DNA of 64,000 nucleotides from Flavobacteriales bacterium 33_180_T64. Its GTDB lineage: Bacteria > Bacteroidota > Bacteroidia > Flavobacteriales > Flavobacteriaceae. The notes beneath the pieces were generated by a model that saw only the letters and a list, made by a program, of their open reading frames with translations, was not told where the DNA came from and made no database searches. The position numbers and the translations under genes were made by a program. The stretch's first letter is position 1, and each line of letters begins with the position of its first letter. The stretch lies in assembly GCA_002162685.1 (NCBI GenBank), contig MAAQ01000020.1, positions 248,001-312,000 on the forward strand. Reading direction: 5' to 3'. Below, piece by piece: positions 29,854-40,792 of this stretch.

Positions 29854-30867
29854 TTAGATGTCTTTTAGATAATACGTAGCTACTTCGGAAATAGAGTCAT
29901 CTATTGTTTTAAATTCAAAATTTAAATCTGTTTTTATTTTAGAATTGTCATAGATGGTTTTACTCGTAATAGATTTGGCTGTTTGTTTAGATAGTCTTCT
30001 TCTTTTTTTAAAGAGTTTATGGCTTAACCAATCTAATCTCCATATAATAGATAATAAAAATGGAGTTGCTACTTTTAGTGCTGGTTTTGAGTTTAAAGCT
30101 TGTGCTGTTTTATATTGAAAGACCTTAAAGCTTAAATTTTCTGAAGAAATAATATAACGCTCATTTTTGATAGGACTAGACATAAGTTTTATCATGATAT
30201 CACAAAGATCCCATACATCAACATAAGTCGAAGTTCCTTTAGGGTAATATTTTAGCCCTTTATGAATTTGTCTGAAAAGATTACCACTTCCGCCACTGTT
30301 CCAAAATCCCGGGCCTAAAATAATTCCAGGATTTACTATTACCGTATTAACACCTTCTTGAGTTCCTCTCCAAACTTCCAATTCGGCACCATATTTTGTA
30401 ATCGCATACACACTATGATCTAATTCAGGGTTCCATTCTGTTTGTTCTGTGATAAGCGTATCTGCATTTGGCTCATGACCTATAGCCGCAATAGAGCTTA
30501 CATAACATAGTTTTTTAATGTTATTAGAGATGCAAAGATTGACAATGTTAGCGGTTCCTTTTATATTTATATTACGAAGTTCATGATATTTATCGGGCTC
30601 AAAACTTACAAATGCAGCACAATGATACACCTGTGTAATGTTTATAAAAGCACTTTCTAAAGCAGGAACATCATTAATATTCGCTTCAATCCATTCAATT
30701 TTATTATATAGGAACTCAACATCATCTGTATAATAGGCAAAAACTTTTTTTACAGACTCGAGTTTATGCGCCCTTCTATAAATTGCTCTAACAGTCTCAT
30801 TATTATTCACCAATTTGAATAATAAATGAGAACCAACTAATCCTGTGCCACCTGTAATGAGTATCAT
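29854..30867 (-). CDS. NAD-dependent epimerase/dehydratase family protein
   Basis: MILITGGTGLVGSHLLFKLV...YCVSSIAAIGH-like...YAITKYGAELEVWRG. Confidence 0.93.
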   Translation of the reverse strand: MILITGGTGLVGSHLLFKLVNNNETVRAIYRRAHKLESVKKVFAYYTDDVEFLYNKIEWIEANINDVPALESAFINITQVYHCAAFVSFEPDKYHELRNINIKGTANIVNLCISNNIKKLCYVSSIAAIGHEPNADTLITEQTEWNPELDHSVYAITKYGAELEVWRGTQEGVNTVIVNPGIILGPGFWNSGGSGNLFRQIHKGLKYYPKGTSTYVDVWDLCDIMIKLMSSPIKNERYIISSENLSFKVFQYKTAQALNSKPALKVATPFLLSIIWRLDWLSHKLFKKRRRLSKQTAKSITSKTIYDNSKIKTDLNFEFKTIDDSISEVATYYLKDI

Positions 30868-30952
30868 ATTGTAAAATTAGTCTTTTTTCTAATTGTCTTT
30901 TGTCTTTTAAGGTATAAATCTATCTTTGCCAAAGATTACTAATATATTTATT

Positions 30953-32245
30953 ATGATAAAGAATTTTGTAGAAGAATTGAAATGGAGAGGTATGATTCAC
31001 GATACTATGCCAGGAGCCGAAGAACATTTAATGGAAGCGATGCGATCTGCATATGTTGGTTTTGATCCTACAGCAGACTCTCTTCATATAGGTAATTTGG
31101 TTCCTATTATGCTATTAGCACATTATCAACGTTGTGGTCATAAGCCATTTGCTTTGGTAGGAGGAGCTACAGGAATGATTGGTGATCCTTCAGGGAAATC
31201 TAATGAGCGTAATTTATTAGATGAAAAAACACTACGTCATAATCAAGAAGCAATTAAAAAGCAATTATCACATTTTTTAGATTTTGAAAGTGATGCAGCT
31301 AATGCTGCGGTTTTAGTAAATAATTACGATTGGATGAAAGAATTCTCATTCTTAGAATTTATTCGTGATGTAGGTAAGCATGTTACTGTAAATTATATGA
31401 TGGCTAAAGACTCTGTGAAGAATAGAATTTCTTCAGAATCTACCGATGGCATGTCTTTCACAGAATTCACTTACCAACTTGTACAAGGATATGATTTTCT
31501 TCATTTATATAGAGCACATAACTGTAGCATCCAAATGGGAGGAAGTGATCAATGGGGAAATATTACTACTGGAACAGAATTAATTAGACGTATAGCTCAA
31601 GGAAAAGGATTTGCAATTACATGCCCTTTAATTACCAAAAGTGATGGTTCAAAATTTGGAAAATCTGAAGGCGGAAATATATGGTTAGATGCGAATAGAA
31701 CATCGCCTTATAAATTTTACCAGTACTGGTTAAATTCTAGTGATGAAGATGCCGAAAAGTATATTAATATTTTTACATTTTTAACTAAAGAAGAGATTAC
31801 AACAATTATAAAAGAACATCAAGATGCGCCTCACCAACGTCAACTTCAAAAGCGTTTAGCTGAAGAAATCACAACAATGGTGCATTCAAAATCTGATTTT
31901 GAAAATGCTGAAAAAGCCTCAAATATTTTGTTTAGCAAAACGTTTAAGGCAGATATAAATACACTTGACGAAAAGACATTTTTAGATGTGTTTGAAGGGG
32001 TGCCTCAAGCTGAAATTTCTAAAGAGGAACTTTCAGAATTAGATATGATTGGAGCTTTAGCAGCTAAGACTAATTTTTTAGCCTCTAATAGTGAAGCACG
32101 TCGTGCTTTAAAAGAAAATGCCGTATCTGTAAATAAAGAAAAGGTTAAAGAAAACTATCAGTTATCAATTGAAGATTTAATTAATGATAAATATATCATA
32201 CTAAATAAAGGAAAGAAAAACACATACATTATTAAAGTATCGTAA
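30953..32245 (+). CDS. tyrS: Tyrosine--tRNA ligase
   Basis: [19 protein letters not shown]...[17 protein letters not shown]; start set after TATCTTTG -7 box. Confidence 0.97.
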   Translation: MIKNFVEELKWRGMIHDTMPGAEEHLMEAMRSAYVGFDPTADSLHIGNLVPIMLLAHYQRCGHKPFALVGGATGMIGDPSGKSNERNLLDEKTLRHNQEAIKKQLSHFLDFESDAANAAVLVNNYDWMKEFSFLEFIRDVGKHVTVNYMMAKDSVKNRISSESTDGMSFTEFTYQLVQGYDFLHLYRAHNCSIQMGGSDQWGNITTGTELIRRIAQGKGFAITCPLITKSDGSKFGKSEGGNIWLDANRTSPYKFYQYWLNSSDEDAEKYINIFTFLTKEEITTIIKEHQDAPHQRQLQKRLAEEITTMVHSKSDFENAEKASNILFSKTFKADINTLDEKTFLDVFEGVPQAEISKEELSELDMIGALAAKTNFLASNSEARRALKENAVSVNKEKVKENYQLSIEDLINDKYIILNKGKKNTYIIKVS

Positions 32246-32293
32246 ACGCGGTTAAGAAATTTAGGAACGAAACTTCATTAAGTTTAAAAAGAA

Positions 32294-32319
32294 AAACGCC
32301 TGATAAAAATCAGGCGTTT
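32294..32319 (+). terminator. Intrinsic terminator
   Basis: AAACGCCTGAT-aaaa-ATCAGGCGTTT. Confidence 0.75.
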
Positions 32320-32372
32320 AACATTAACCAATCAACTATTATTAAAGTAATATTTTCTTTTTCATAGAATTT

Positions 32373-32822
32373 TCATTCTAATTTTATTACTTCCCAGTTT
32401 TTGTCGGCTTTTTTTTGCAAACCTTTCACATTATTTTTTCCCCATTTATTTAAGGTGTTATTTCCCCAAGAATTATAGAATAAATAGAGTTTCTCATCTC
32501 TAATTTCAAAAGTTGTAGGGTTGATGTCTATTTTTTTAGAATTTATAGCAATGGCATAAGCGCAATACCCTCCATATTGTGGTATGTATTTTTTAGGATT
32601 GCTTTTAAAAATATTGAAGTTCTTTTCTGATGAAAATTTAAATTTCACGTCATCATATGTCACTGTGAATGCTTTTTTTCCTTCAATAGCTTTATTGTCA
32701 AAGTAAGCGACAACATCATACCCTTTAGCAACGTACCCTTTTTTAGTGTTGTAATCAATAGATTGTGCCCATGTATTTAGTGTTCCAAATAAAAGCAGAA
32801 CAGCCAATAATTTTATTCTCAT
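32373..32822 (-). CDS. YHS domain-containing exported protein
   Basis: Signal peptide; YVAKGYDVVAYFDNKAIEGKKAFTVTYDDVKFKFSSEKNFNIFKSNPKKYIPQYGGYCAYAIA. Confidence 0.9.
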   Translation of the reverse strand: MRIKLLAVLLLFGTLNTWAQSIDYNTKKGYVAKGYDVVAYFDNKAIEGKKAFTVTYDDVKFKFSSEKNFNIFKSNPKKYIPQYGGYCAYAIAINSKKIDINPTTFEIRDEKLYLFYNSWGNNTLNKWGKNNVKGLQKKADKNWEVIKLE

Positions 32823-32852
32823 AAAATGGTAGTCGGAAAAAGCATAAAAAGT

Positions 32853-33833
32853 TTACAAGACCATTAAATTACAACCTCTAATATCACTAGAATCAAATCG
32901 ACCAATAATTTCGAAACTATGATCATTATATACACGACCTAAATCTTGAGTTGCAATAAAAGAACACGAATTAATATTAGAGAGGTCAATGACGTTAATG
33001 CCACCAGTTTTTTGTGTTTTTTGAAGCGTAAGCGCATCTTCAGGATCACGTGTTAGAATACGCATCCAGCTTGGGCATTCAAATCGTCCGTTGCCTTTCG
33101 AATAAGCTTGACTTAATAATTCAGTCATTCCATATTCGCTATGAATATGCGACACACCGAAACCTGTTTTTAAAATAGAATGAAGTTCATCTCTTACCAA
33201 TTCTTTTCTACGGCCTTTCATTCCACCAGTTTCCATTACAATGGTGTTTTTTAGATGAAATTGATGTTGTTCAATCATATCCAATAAAGCAAAAGAAACA
33301 CCTATTAATAGTACTTTTTTTTCTTGAGCATCTAGAGTGATTAGTTGTGTCTTGAGTTCATCAATATTGTTGAGGTAAAACCCGCTTTCAGGATGATTAG
33401 ATTGCTGTATCATATCATTTGCCATATAGATTAATGACGAGCCTTTTCGTTCTAAGTAATTAGGTAAAAGCGCTAGAATAACATAATCACTAATAGTTCC
33501 GTAGAATGTTTTAAAACCTTTACGAAAGCTTTTTTCATAAATAGAGACATCGGTAACATAATGTTTGCTAGTTATGGATCCCGTTGTGCCACTACTTGAA
33601 AAAGTGTTTTCAATTTGAGCTTTAGAGCTTAATATTTGGTGGCTTTTAAAAAATTGAATTGGAAGGAAGGGAATATCTTCTACTTTGTTAACAGTACTTG
33701 GGTGTTTATAGAGTAAATCACAAAATGAACGGTATACAGTATTAGTATCAAACTGAAATTTAAAAACATCTAAAGCTAAGCTGTTGAAAGCGTCTTCTGA
33801 AGCGATTGAAAAAATATCCTGTGTGTTTATCAT
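32853..33833 (-). CDS. LuxE-like acyl-protein synthetase/acyltransferase
   Basis: PFLPIQFFKSHQI...TFSSSGTTGSITSKHYV...HSEYGMTELLSQAYS. Confidence 0.85.
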   Translation of the reverse strand: MINTQDIFSIASEDAFNSLALDVFKFQFDTNTVYRSFCDLLYKHPSTVNKVEDIPFLPIQFFKSHQILSSKAQIENTFSSSGTTGSITSKHYVTDVSIYEKSFRKGFKTFYGTISDYVILALLPNYLERKGSSLIYMANDMIQQSNHPESGFYLNNIDELKTQLITLDAQEKKVLLIGVSFALLDMIEQHQFHLKNTIVMETGGMKGRRKELVRDELHSILKTGFGVSHIHSEYGMTELLSQAYSKGNGRFECPSWMRILTRDPEDALTLQKTQKTGGINVIDLSNINSCSFIATQDLGRVYNDHSFEIIGRFDSSDIRGCNLMVL

Positions 33834-33856
33834 CTATGCAAAAATATGCAAAAACA

Positions 33857-33885
33857 AAAAGCGTTGCCAAAATGACAACGCTTTT
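33857..33885. terminator. Intrinsic terminator
   Basis: AAAAGCGTTG-ccaaaatga-CAACGCTTTT. Confidence 0.7.
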
Positions 33886-33906
33886 AAAGTTATTTATAAT
33901 AACGAT

Positions 33907-36006
33907 TTATTCAATCACTAATTTTTTAGTAACAGAAGCGTTATTTTGAGAAATCTTTAAAATGTAAACTCCAGTATTTAATGAAGATACATTTAATTGA
34001 TTGTTGTTTAAAGTGTTCTTTAGAACTTGTTTTCCTAAGATATCATAAACAGTAACCGCTATAGCATCATTATTTGTAGATGTAATATTTACAAATCCTG
34101 TTGATGTTGGGTTAGGATATACTTTGAAGTTATTAGTTGTAAAATTTTCTGTAGATAAGGTTGTAGGCGTAACTTCTGCCCATGATGTTCCTAATCTTAA
34201 TTCATCAACATCCATAAATCCAGTTTCTACTGTATTATCTTGTCTTAGAGCAAATCTATCAATACTTGCAGCCATAGTAGGATCGTTAAACGTAATTGTC
34301 TCAGCAGGTTCTGAACCTTCAAAGTCTGAGCTTGAAGGATTAATCCAGGCTTTCATTACTCCAGTTGTTGTTTCATAACTCATTACTACAAATACTTCGT
34401 CATTAAGAGCATGTTCAGTAGTATTAATGATATCTGCCGAACCTGTATTATAGCCTAGTCCTACTTGGTAACCTCCAGGAGAAGGAACAACCCATAGTCT
34501 TCCATCAAAAGCTCCTAAAAAGGCAAAATAACCTCCGTCTGTATCAGTAACTAAACTTAAGTCTGTTACTCTAAATATAAATGAAGCATAAACAGTTCCA
34601 CTTGTAATAGGAGCAAAGAAAATAGCATTATCAATACCTCCACCATCAAACGTTGCTTTATTACCTGTAGAAGGTGCAAGACCTGTGTAATTTAAACTAG
34701 TAGTTGAGATTAAAATTTCATCTGAAGATCCCGAAATGTTATCCCAATTTGGAGCACTTGTAAGCGTAGAAGCATCTGTATAAGCAAATCCATCGTATAA
34801 TGGGAGTGTAAGTTCTGGATCGCAATCAGGACTATTAATATTTCTTGTAAAATCACATCCGCTATTAGCAGAATCACCAGTGAAAGTTACAACAAAATCG
34901 GTGTTTTCTGTAACGCCAGTAATTGTAATTGTACCTGCAGCAACACTTGATGGATCATCGCCACCAACAGTTCCAATTCCACCAGTATCAATTGTATATG
35001 TTGAAGTTCCACCACCAGTATAATCAATAGTTACATTGTAAGTATCTGTTGTACCAGAAGTAATAGCATCACATGTTTCTGTAATAGTACCAACTTGTAA
35101 ATCACAAGGATAAGCGATACTGAAATCTATAGTTTCAAAATCTATAACGCCACCATCAATGAGTTCAGCTGTAACCTCATAAGATTCACCATCAGCAGTT
35201 GGTGTTATTGTAAAAGGACTAGAAGCATTATTCGTTGTAACTGGAGATCCTCCATTTAGCGTTACAGTAATGTCTACAGTCGCAGATCCAGGAGCATTGT
35301 CTACACTAAATACAATATCAACACTTGTTGTTCCAGAAGTAATAACTTCAAAATCAGATGGAGATAAAATAGTAATAATAGGATTTGTATTACAACCTGT
35401 ATAAGCACCTAGCGTACCCCAACCAGAATTAGAATCACCAACAATCCATTCTGAATTTGCAGCATCTGTTCCGAAAGAACCTAATTCAGAAGGATTAGGA
35501 TCACAAATAGAAGTTTTACGAGTTAATGTGTGATTTGAAGTACCATTTGAAATACCTGCTACATCCCAGCCACTTCCATCAACATCAGATAAATCACCTA
35601 ACAAATCAATTATAGTATAAGTATTAGTAGTTGCACCAGCTAAAGTTAAAGCAAATGCATCATCTCCATTACTTAAAAAGTTAAAAGTCATATCAGATGC
35701 AGCTAGAATAGTTGCATCTGCACTTGGGTGAGCAATAACATATACATCCCCATCAACTAACATTGTTCCAGGAGCAAAAGTAATAGTGTCAGGGAAATCA
35801 AATTCATTCGCAGTATTACATCCGTTTGAACATGAAGATAAAGAGTAAGCACTTAAGTCTACATCTGATCCGGTTCCATTATAAATTTCTAAAAATTTGT
35901 TGTTAGAAGAACCTTCTCCGTACATACTGAAAAACAAATCAGAGGTTTGCGCAAAAGACAAACTAGAAATTAATATTGTTAAACATAAAAAGTAAAGTTT
36001 TTTCAT
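33907..36006 (-). CDS. Secreted lamin-tail-like domain protein with T9SS sorting domain
   Basis: DLFFSMYGEGSSNNKFLEIYNGTGSDVDLSAYSL; NFKVYPNPTSTGFVNI...KKLVIE C-terminus. Confidence 0.88.
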   Translation of the reverse strand: MKKLYFLCLTILISSLSFAQTSDLFFSMYGEGSSNNKFLEIYNGTGSDVDLSAYSLSSCSNGCNTANEFDFPDTITFAPGTMLVDGDVYVIAHPSADATILAASDMTFNFLSNGDDAFALTLAGATTNTYTIIDLLGDLSDVDGSGWDVAGISNGTSNHTLTRKTSICDPNPSELGSFGTDAANSEWIVGDSNSGWGTLGAYTGCNTNPIITILSPSDFEVITSGTTSVDIVFSVDNAPGSATVDITVTLNGGSPVTTNNASSPFTITPTADGESYEVTAELIDGGVIDFETIDFSIAYPCDLQVGTITETCDAITSGTTDTYNVTIDYTGGGTSTYTIDTGGIGTVGGDDPSSVAAGTITITGVTENTDFVVTFTGDSANSGCDFTRNINSPDCDPELTLPLYDGFAYTDASTLTSAPNWDNISGSSDEILISTTSLNYTGLAPSTGNKATFDGGGIDNAIFFAPITSGTVYASFIFRVTDLSLVTDTDGGYFAFLGAFDGRLWVVPSPGGYQVGLGYNTGSADIINTTEHALNDEVFVVMSYETTTGVMKAWINPSSSDFEGSEPAETITFNDPTMAASIDRFALRQDNTVETGFMDVDELRLGTSWAEVTPTTLSTENFTTNNFKVYPNPTSTGFVNITSTNNDAIAVTVYDILGKQVLKNTLNNNQLNVSSLNTGVYILKISQNNASVTKKLVIE

Positions 36007-36260
36007 AATTATTTATTTGTTTAATTAAATTGAATATTAAAAAAATTAGCATACAAATATAATCGGTTTTTGTGTTTATAACGAATATTTAAGTTACTAA
36101 AACGGTATTTTACAATTATATAACATTTGTAAGCTAATGTTTTTACATTAAATTGTAATCTATATGTCTAGGTTAACTTAATGTTATTAATTGAATCTGG
36201 GTGATAACACTTTGGTATTAAGTTTATCTTTACATTACTAAGTTTTTCAAACTGAAAACA

Positions 36261-36944
36261 ATGAAAAAAAGAGATATAAAAATTTTATTAGTTGATGATG
36301 AACCAGATATTTTAGAAATTGTAGGTTACAATTTGTCTTCTCAAGGCTATCAAGTTATCACTGCCGAAAATGGTATTGAAGCTGTGAGAAAAGCCAAAAA
36401 AGAAAAACCACAGTTAATCATATTAGATGTGATGATGCCTGAGATGGATGGTATTGAAGCCTGTGAACAAATTAGAAAAATTCCAGATTTAAGTGATGCC
36501 ATTATTACATTTTTAACTGCTAGAGGAGAAGACTATTCGCAAATGGCAGGTTTTGATGCTGGTGCAGACGATTATATTACTAAACCTATAAAGCCAAAAA
36601 TATTAGTTAGTAAAGTAAAAGCTTTATTAAGACGACTTAGAGAAGAAGCAAAAGGTGAAGACGTTTTAAAAATAGGGGATTTAATAATAAATAGAGAAGA
36701 ATATAAAATAACAATTAAAGGTCAAGAATTAGTTTTACCTAGAAAAGAGTTTGAATTACTATCTTTGTTAGCAACTAAGCCTAATAAGGTCTTTAAACGA
36801 GAAGAAATACTTGACAAAGTATGGGGGAATGAAGTTGTAGTTGGTGGACGTACTATTGATGTTCATATAAGAAAACTTCGAGAGAAAATTGGAGATGAAA
36901 AGTTTAAAACTATAAAAGGTGTTGGATACAAGTTTGTAGATTAA
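36261..36944 (+). CDS. OmpR/PhoB-family response regulator
   Basis: Receiver LLVDDEPDILEIVGYNL plus winged helix ...GGRTIDVHIRKLREKIGDEKFKTIKGVGYKF. Confidence 0.96.
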   Translation: MKKRDIKILLVDDEPDILEIVGYNLSSQGYQVITAENGIEAVRKAKKEKPQLIILDVMMPEMDGIEACEQIRKIPDLSDAIITFLTARGEDYSQMAGFDAGADDYITKPIKPKILVSKVKALLRRLREEAKGEDVLKIGDLIINREEYKITIKGQELVLPRKEFELLSLLATKPNKVFKREEILDKVWGNEVVVGGRTIDVHIRKLREKIGDEKFKTIKGVGYKFVD

Positions 36945-37987
36945 TGCAGAATAAATTAAAAAAAACATACAAGTTCGCTTTTCAAACGTCCTTGTATATT
37001 ACATTTTTTTTGACGCTCTTATCGAGTGTTTTTTTGTATGTATTGCATTCTGTTGATTTTCTGTATCTAATCTCGTTTTCTGTATTTACATATATTCTAT
37101 CGTTTATAATTATACAATATAGAGTTGAAAAATTTATATATAGACGTGTCAAAAAAATCTATGATGATTTAACACTTCTAGAATCGATGTCTTTACGTAA
37201 ACAACCCATTACTACAGACATGGCTACGCTTACCGAAGAGATAGATAAATATGCTAAAAATAAGAAGTTAGAGATTGAAACTTTAAAGGTTAGAGAAGAA
37301 TATCGTAAAGAGTTTTTAGGAAACGTATCTCACGAATTAAAAACACCATTATTTACAGTTCAAGGATATTTATTAACGCTTTTAGATGGTGCGATTGATG
37401 ATGAAAATGTTAACAAAAAATATTTAAATAGAGCAAGTAAAGGTCTAGAGCGTCTTATCTATATTGTTAAAGATCTAGATATGATTACCAAGTTAGAGGT
37501 TGGTGATTTACGACTTAATATTGATACTTTTAATATTGTAGAATTAGTAGAAAGTGTATTTGATCTTTTAGAAATGAAAGCTGCCAAGAAAAAAATATCA
37601 CTCATTTTCGATATGGATTACAGTGCACCTATCTTAGTTTTTGCAGATAAAGAACGTATTCAACAAGTCATTACAAATCTAATAGTAAACTCCATTAAAT
37701 ATGGAGAAGAAAATGGAACCACAGAGGTGAGTATAGAGAACCTAATAAAAAACAAAGTCATTGTAAGAGTTACAGATAATGGTGAAGGTATTTCTGAAGC
37801 TAATATACCTCGATTGTTTGAACGTTTCTATAGAGTAGACAAAAGTGGTTCGCGAAAAGTAGGTGGTTCCGGACTTGGACTTTCAATAGTGAAACATATT
37901 ATTGAAGCTCATGACGAAAAAATATATGTTGAAAGTGAATTAGATGTTGGTAGTGAATTCTCATTCACTCTTGAAAAGACTAAATAG
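36944..37987 (+). CDS. Sensor histidine kinase (PhoR-like)
   Basis: FLGNVSHELKTPLFTVQGYLLTLLDGA...GGSGLGLSIVKHI; TAATG overlap with regulator. Confidence 0.96.
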   Translation: MQNKLKKTYKFAFQTSLYITFFLTLLSSVFLYVLHSVDFLYLISFSVFTYILSFIIIQYRVEKFIYRRVKKIYDDLTLLESMSLRKQPITTDMATLTEEIDKYAKNKKLEIETLKVREEYRKEFLGNVSHELKTPLFTVQGYLLTLLDGAIDDENVNKKYLNRASKGLERLIYIVKDLDMITKLEVGDLRLNIDTFNIVELVESVFDLLEMKAAKKKISLIFDMDYSAPILVFADKERIQQVITNLIVNSIKYGEENGTTEVSIENLIKNKVIVRVTDNGEGISEANIPRLFERFYRVDKSGSRKVGGSGLGLSIVKHIIEAHDEKIYVESELDVGSEFSFTLEKTK

Positions 37988-39040
37988 TTTTTTATAATTT
38001 ACCTCATAGTTCATTTCATTTAATCCTTTATATTTTGAAATTTCATTTAACTTTTCTATTGTAAAATCATTTTGTTCGCAACTTGGAACATAACCCAACT
38101 TTGTTAATCGTTTCGCTAAATAGCCTTGCTCAAACTGTCCAGGAGTTGGAATAAAAAAAACTTTTTTGCTTAATTTGCTTAAATCCATAATCGTTGTGTA
38201 TCCAGATCTAGCAACAATAAGATTACTCTCATTGATAGCATTATTAAGCTCTTCGCTAGTCATAAAATTATAAATAGTAATATGACCTACTTCAGAAATG
38301 TGCTGCGTATCTTCAATCACGCCTTTTATAAAAATTACTTTGCCCCCATTATATGTTTTGAATTCTTCAAAAAGTTTAGTTTCTAAAAATGTCCGCTGTG
38401 GTTCAGGGCCAGAAAGTAAAACCATAACCTCATATTTAATAGATTTATCTTCTTTTGTAAACCGGCTTAAAGGACCTATGTATTTTAAAGGCATTTCATG
38501 CATGTGTTTATGACCTAATTTCCCACTAAGATTTAGGTCTCCAAGGTTATCAGGAACCCAACACTCCTGAAATTGTTTAATTATTTTTTGATGGAGTTTA
38601 GTACTTAGCCAAGTTGTATTTCCACTTAAGACTTGAAGCTGATGCGTTATAAAAACACAAGGTAGTTTTTTGTTGTGTACACCTAATCGGTTATCTGAAA
38701 TAATTCCATCAATTTGATACGCTTTAATAATAGAAGCAACAGCCTTTTTTTCAGCCTTAATAGCTCTAATCATTTTAGGGGTATTCTTGATTAGTTTTAG
38801 TTTAAAATACTTGCCTTTTTTTGGGTATTCAATTTCATAAGAAGGAAGTTCTATTGTTTGGAGTGTTCTAAATTCTTTTCTCAAAAGAGAAAGAGCACTG
38901 CCATCACTAGCAATAATAGGCTCAAAATTGTGAGCAATTAATGTGTTTATTATTGGGATACATCGCGTTGCGTGACCTAACCCCCAATTTAAAGGAGCAA
39001 TTAATATTCGTTTTCTGTCTATAGTTTGCTTTGTGTTCAT
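37961..39040 (-). CDS. Glycosyltransferase (MurG/GT28-like)
   Basis: RKRILIAPLNWGLGHATRCIPIINTL...ESNLIVARSGYTTIMDLSKL. Confidence 0.9.
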   Translation of the reverse strand: MNTKQTIDRKRILIAPLNWGLGHATRCIPIINTLIAHNFEPIIASDGSALSLLRKEFRTLQTIELPSYEIEYPKKGKYFKLKLIKNTPKMIRAIKAEKKAVASIIKAYQIDGIISDNRLGVHNKKLPCVFITHQLQVLSGNTTWLSTKLHQKIIKQFQECWVPDNLGDLNLSGKLGHKHMHEMPLKYIGPLSRFTKEDKSIKYEVMVLLSGPEPQRTFLETKLFEEFKTYNGGKVIFIKGVIEDTQHISEVGHITIYNFMTSEELNNAINESNLIVARSGYTTIMDLSKLSKKVFFIPTPGQFEQGYLAKRLTKLGYVPSCEQNDFTIEKLNEISKYKGLNEMNYEVNYKKLFSLFKSE

Positions 39041-39143
39041 TTAATTTTAATCGAGTCTTTTGTGAAAACGAAGATAAACCTTAAAATGTTTCCTTAATTT
39101 TACCGCTTTATTAGTAAAAATAAGAAATTGTTAAATTTTTAAA

Positions 39144-39818
39144 GTGGGAAGCAAAAATAAACTTAGACGATTTAAAGAAAATGAAACATTTGATAATGTG
39201 TTTCAGCCTAAAAGAGATGAATTGGTTAATGCTGAATACGAATTAAAAGGACATTGGAATTCTTCAGTATTTAAAAACAATAACCCATTAATCTTAGAAT
39301 TAGGTTGCGGACGTGGAGAGTATTCTGTAGAACTCGCCAAAAAATATCCCAATAAAAATTTCATTGGGATCGATATAAAAGGTGCACGTTTCTGGAGAGG
39401 GGCTAAAACAGCTATTGAAAAGCAAATACCTAACGTCGCTTTTTTACGAACGCAAATTGAATTGGTAGACTTTGTTTTTGCAAAACATGAAGTGGATGAA
39501 ATCTGGATTACTTTTCCAGATCCTCAAATTAAATATAAGAGAACCAAGCATAGAATGACCAATTCTGAATTTTTAAAACGCTATAAAACCATTTTAAAAC
39601 CAGATGGTGTGGTTAACCTAAAAACAGATAGTGAGTTTATGCATGGTTATACACTTGGACTATTGCATGGTGAAGGTCATGAGGTTTTATATGCTAATCA
39701 CAATGTGTACAAGCAAGAAGGTAGTCCTGAGGAAGTTACAAGTATTCAGACATATTATGAGTCGCAATATCTAGAGCAAGACAAACCAATTACGTATATT
39801 AGGTTCAAAATTAAGTAG
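39144..39818 (+). CDS. trmB: tRNA (guanine-N7-)-methyltransferase
   Basis: ILELGCGRGEYSVELAKKYPNKNFIGIDIKGARFWRGAKTA...EIWITFPDPQIKYKRTKHRM; GTG start. Confidence 0.96.
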   Translation: MGSKNKLRRFKENETFDNVFQPKRDELVNAEYELKGHWNSSVFKNNNPLILELGCGRGEYSVELAKKYPNKNFIGIDIKGARFWRGAKTAIEKQIPNVAFLRTQIELVDFVFAKHEVDEIWITFPDPQIKYKRTKHRMTNSEFLKRYKTILKPDGVVNLKTDSEFMHGYTLGLLHGEGHEVLYANHNVYKQEGSPEEVTSIQTYYESQYLEQDKPITYIRFKIK

Positions 39819-39820
39819 AT

Positions 39821-40450
39821 TTGAATATCACAGTTGTTTTTTTTCTGGGATTAATAATAGCACTTGTAGGGGTCATTCCTCCTGGATTGTTAAATATGAC
39901 AGCTGCGAAGATTAGCCTAAAAGAAGGGTATTCTCGTGGCATTACTTTTTCTACAGGAGTTTGTCTTATTGTTTTTCTTCAAACTTATATTGCAGCAATG
40001 TTTGCACGATATTTAAGTAATCATCAAGATGTAGTTGAAATATTACAGCGCGTTGCTTTTGTGATATTTGTTTTGATTACCATCTATTTTTTACTGTTAG
40101 CAAAAACACCTACAAAACCAGATATTGAACCTCATGCTAAGAGTAAGCAAAGTCGCTTTTTTCAAGGTATGTTTTTGTCGGCAATTAATGTGTTCCCTAT
40201 TCCTTATCAAGCATATATGACCATTACCATTGCCTCATTTGGATGGTTTGTATTTGATGTAACAAGTATTTTAACCTATTGCTCAGGCGCTGCTTCTGGA
40301 ACATTTGTGATGCTTTATGTATATATTTTCTTTTTTGATAAAGTCAAGAACAAAAAATTCACCTCACAAAATAATATGAATTATATAATTGGTGCAATCA
40401 CAGGAGTTGTTGCAGGAGTAACCTTAATTAATATTATAATGGAACTTTAA
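39821..40450 (+). CDS. LysE family transporter
   Basis: FLGLIIALVGVIPPGLLNMTAAKISLKEGYSRG; TTG start. Confidence 0.85.
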   Translation: MNITVVFFLGLIIALVGVIPPGLLNMTAAKISLKEGYSRGITFSTGVCLIVFLQTYIAAMFARYLSNHQDVVEILQRVAFVIFVLITIYFLLLAKTPTKPDIEPHAKSKQSRFFQGMFLSAINVFPIPYQAYMTITIASFGWFVFDVTSILTYCSGAASGTFVMLYVYIFFFDKVKNKKFTSQNNMNYIIGAITGVVAGVTLINIIMEL

Positions 40451-40462
40451 GATTAATAGCAC

Positions 40463-40792
40463 ATGAAGCCAGAAACACTCAATTTTTTTGATAAAGTTTA
40501 TGATGTTGCTAAATTAATCCCCTTCGGAAGAGTTACCAGCTATGGTGCAATTGCTAATTATTTAGGCGCAAAACGAAGTGCAAGAATGGTAGGTTATGCC
40601 ATGAATGGTTCTACAGGAAAAGATGTTCCAGCACATCGTGTAGTTAATCGTAAAGGCCTATTAACTGGAAAGCATCACTTTGATGGTACTAATCTAATGC
40701 AGCAACTTCTCGAGAGTGAAGGTGTTATCGTTATTGATAACCAAATACAACACTTAGATAGTGTGTTTTGGGATCCTTCAAAAGAATTATAA
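40463..40792 (+). CDS. MGMT/alkyltransferase-like family protein
   Basis: VYDVAKLIPFGRVTSYGAIANYLGAKRSARMVGYAMN...VPAHRVVNRKG (PAHRV not PCHRV). Confidence 0.93.
   Translation: MKPETLNFFDKVYDVAKLIPFGRVTSYGAIANYLGAKRSARMVGYAMNGSTGKDVPAHRVVNRKGLLTGKHHFDGTNLMQQLLESEGVIVIDNQIQHLDSVFWDPSKEL

Noticed and set aside
32853-33833. LuxE-like protein as a bioluminescence or secondary-metabolite locus
   Set aside because: No luxAB/CD or biosynthetic partners nearby; such genes occur alone in flavobacterial genomes
40463-40792. Active O6-methylguanine-DNA methyltransferase
   Set aside because: Active-site motif reads PAHRV rather than PCHRV, so alkyltransferase-like family only
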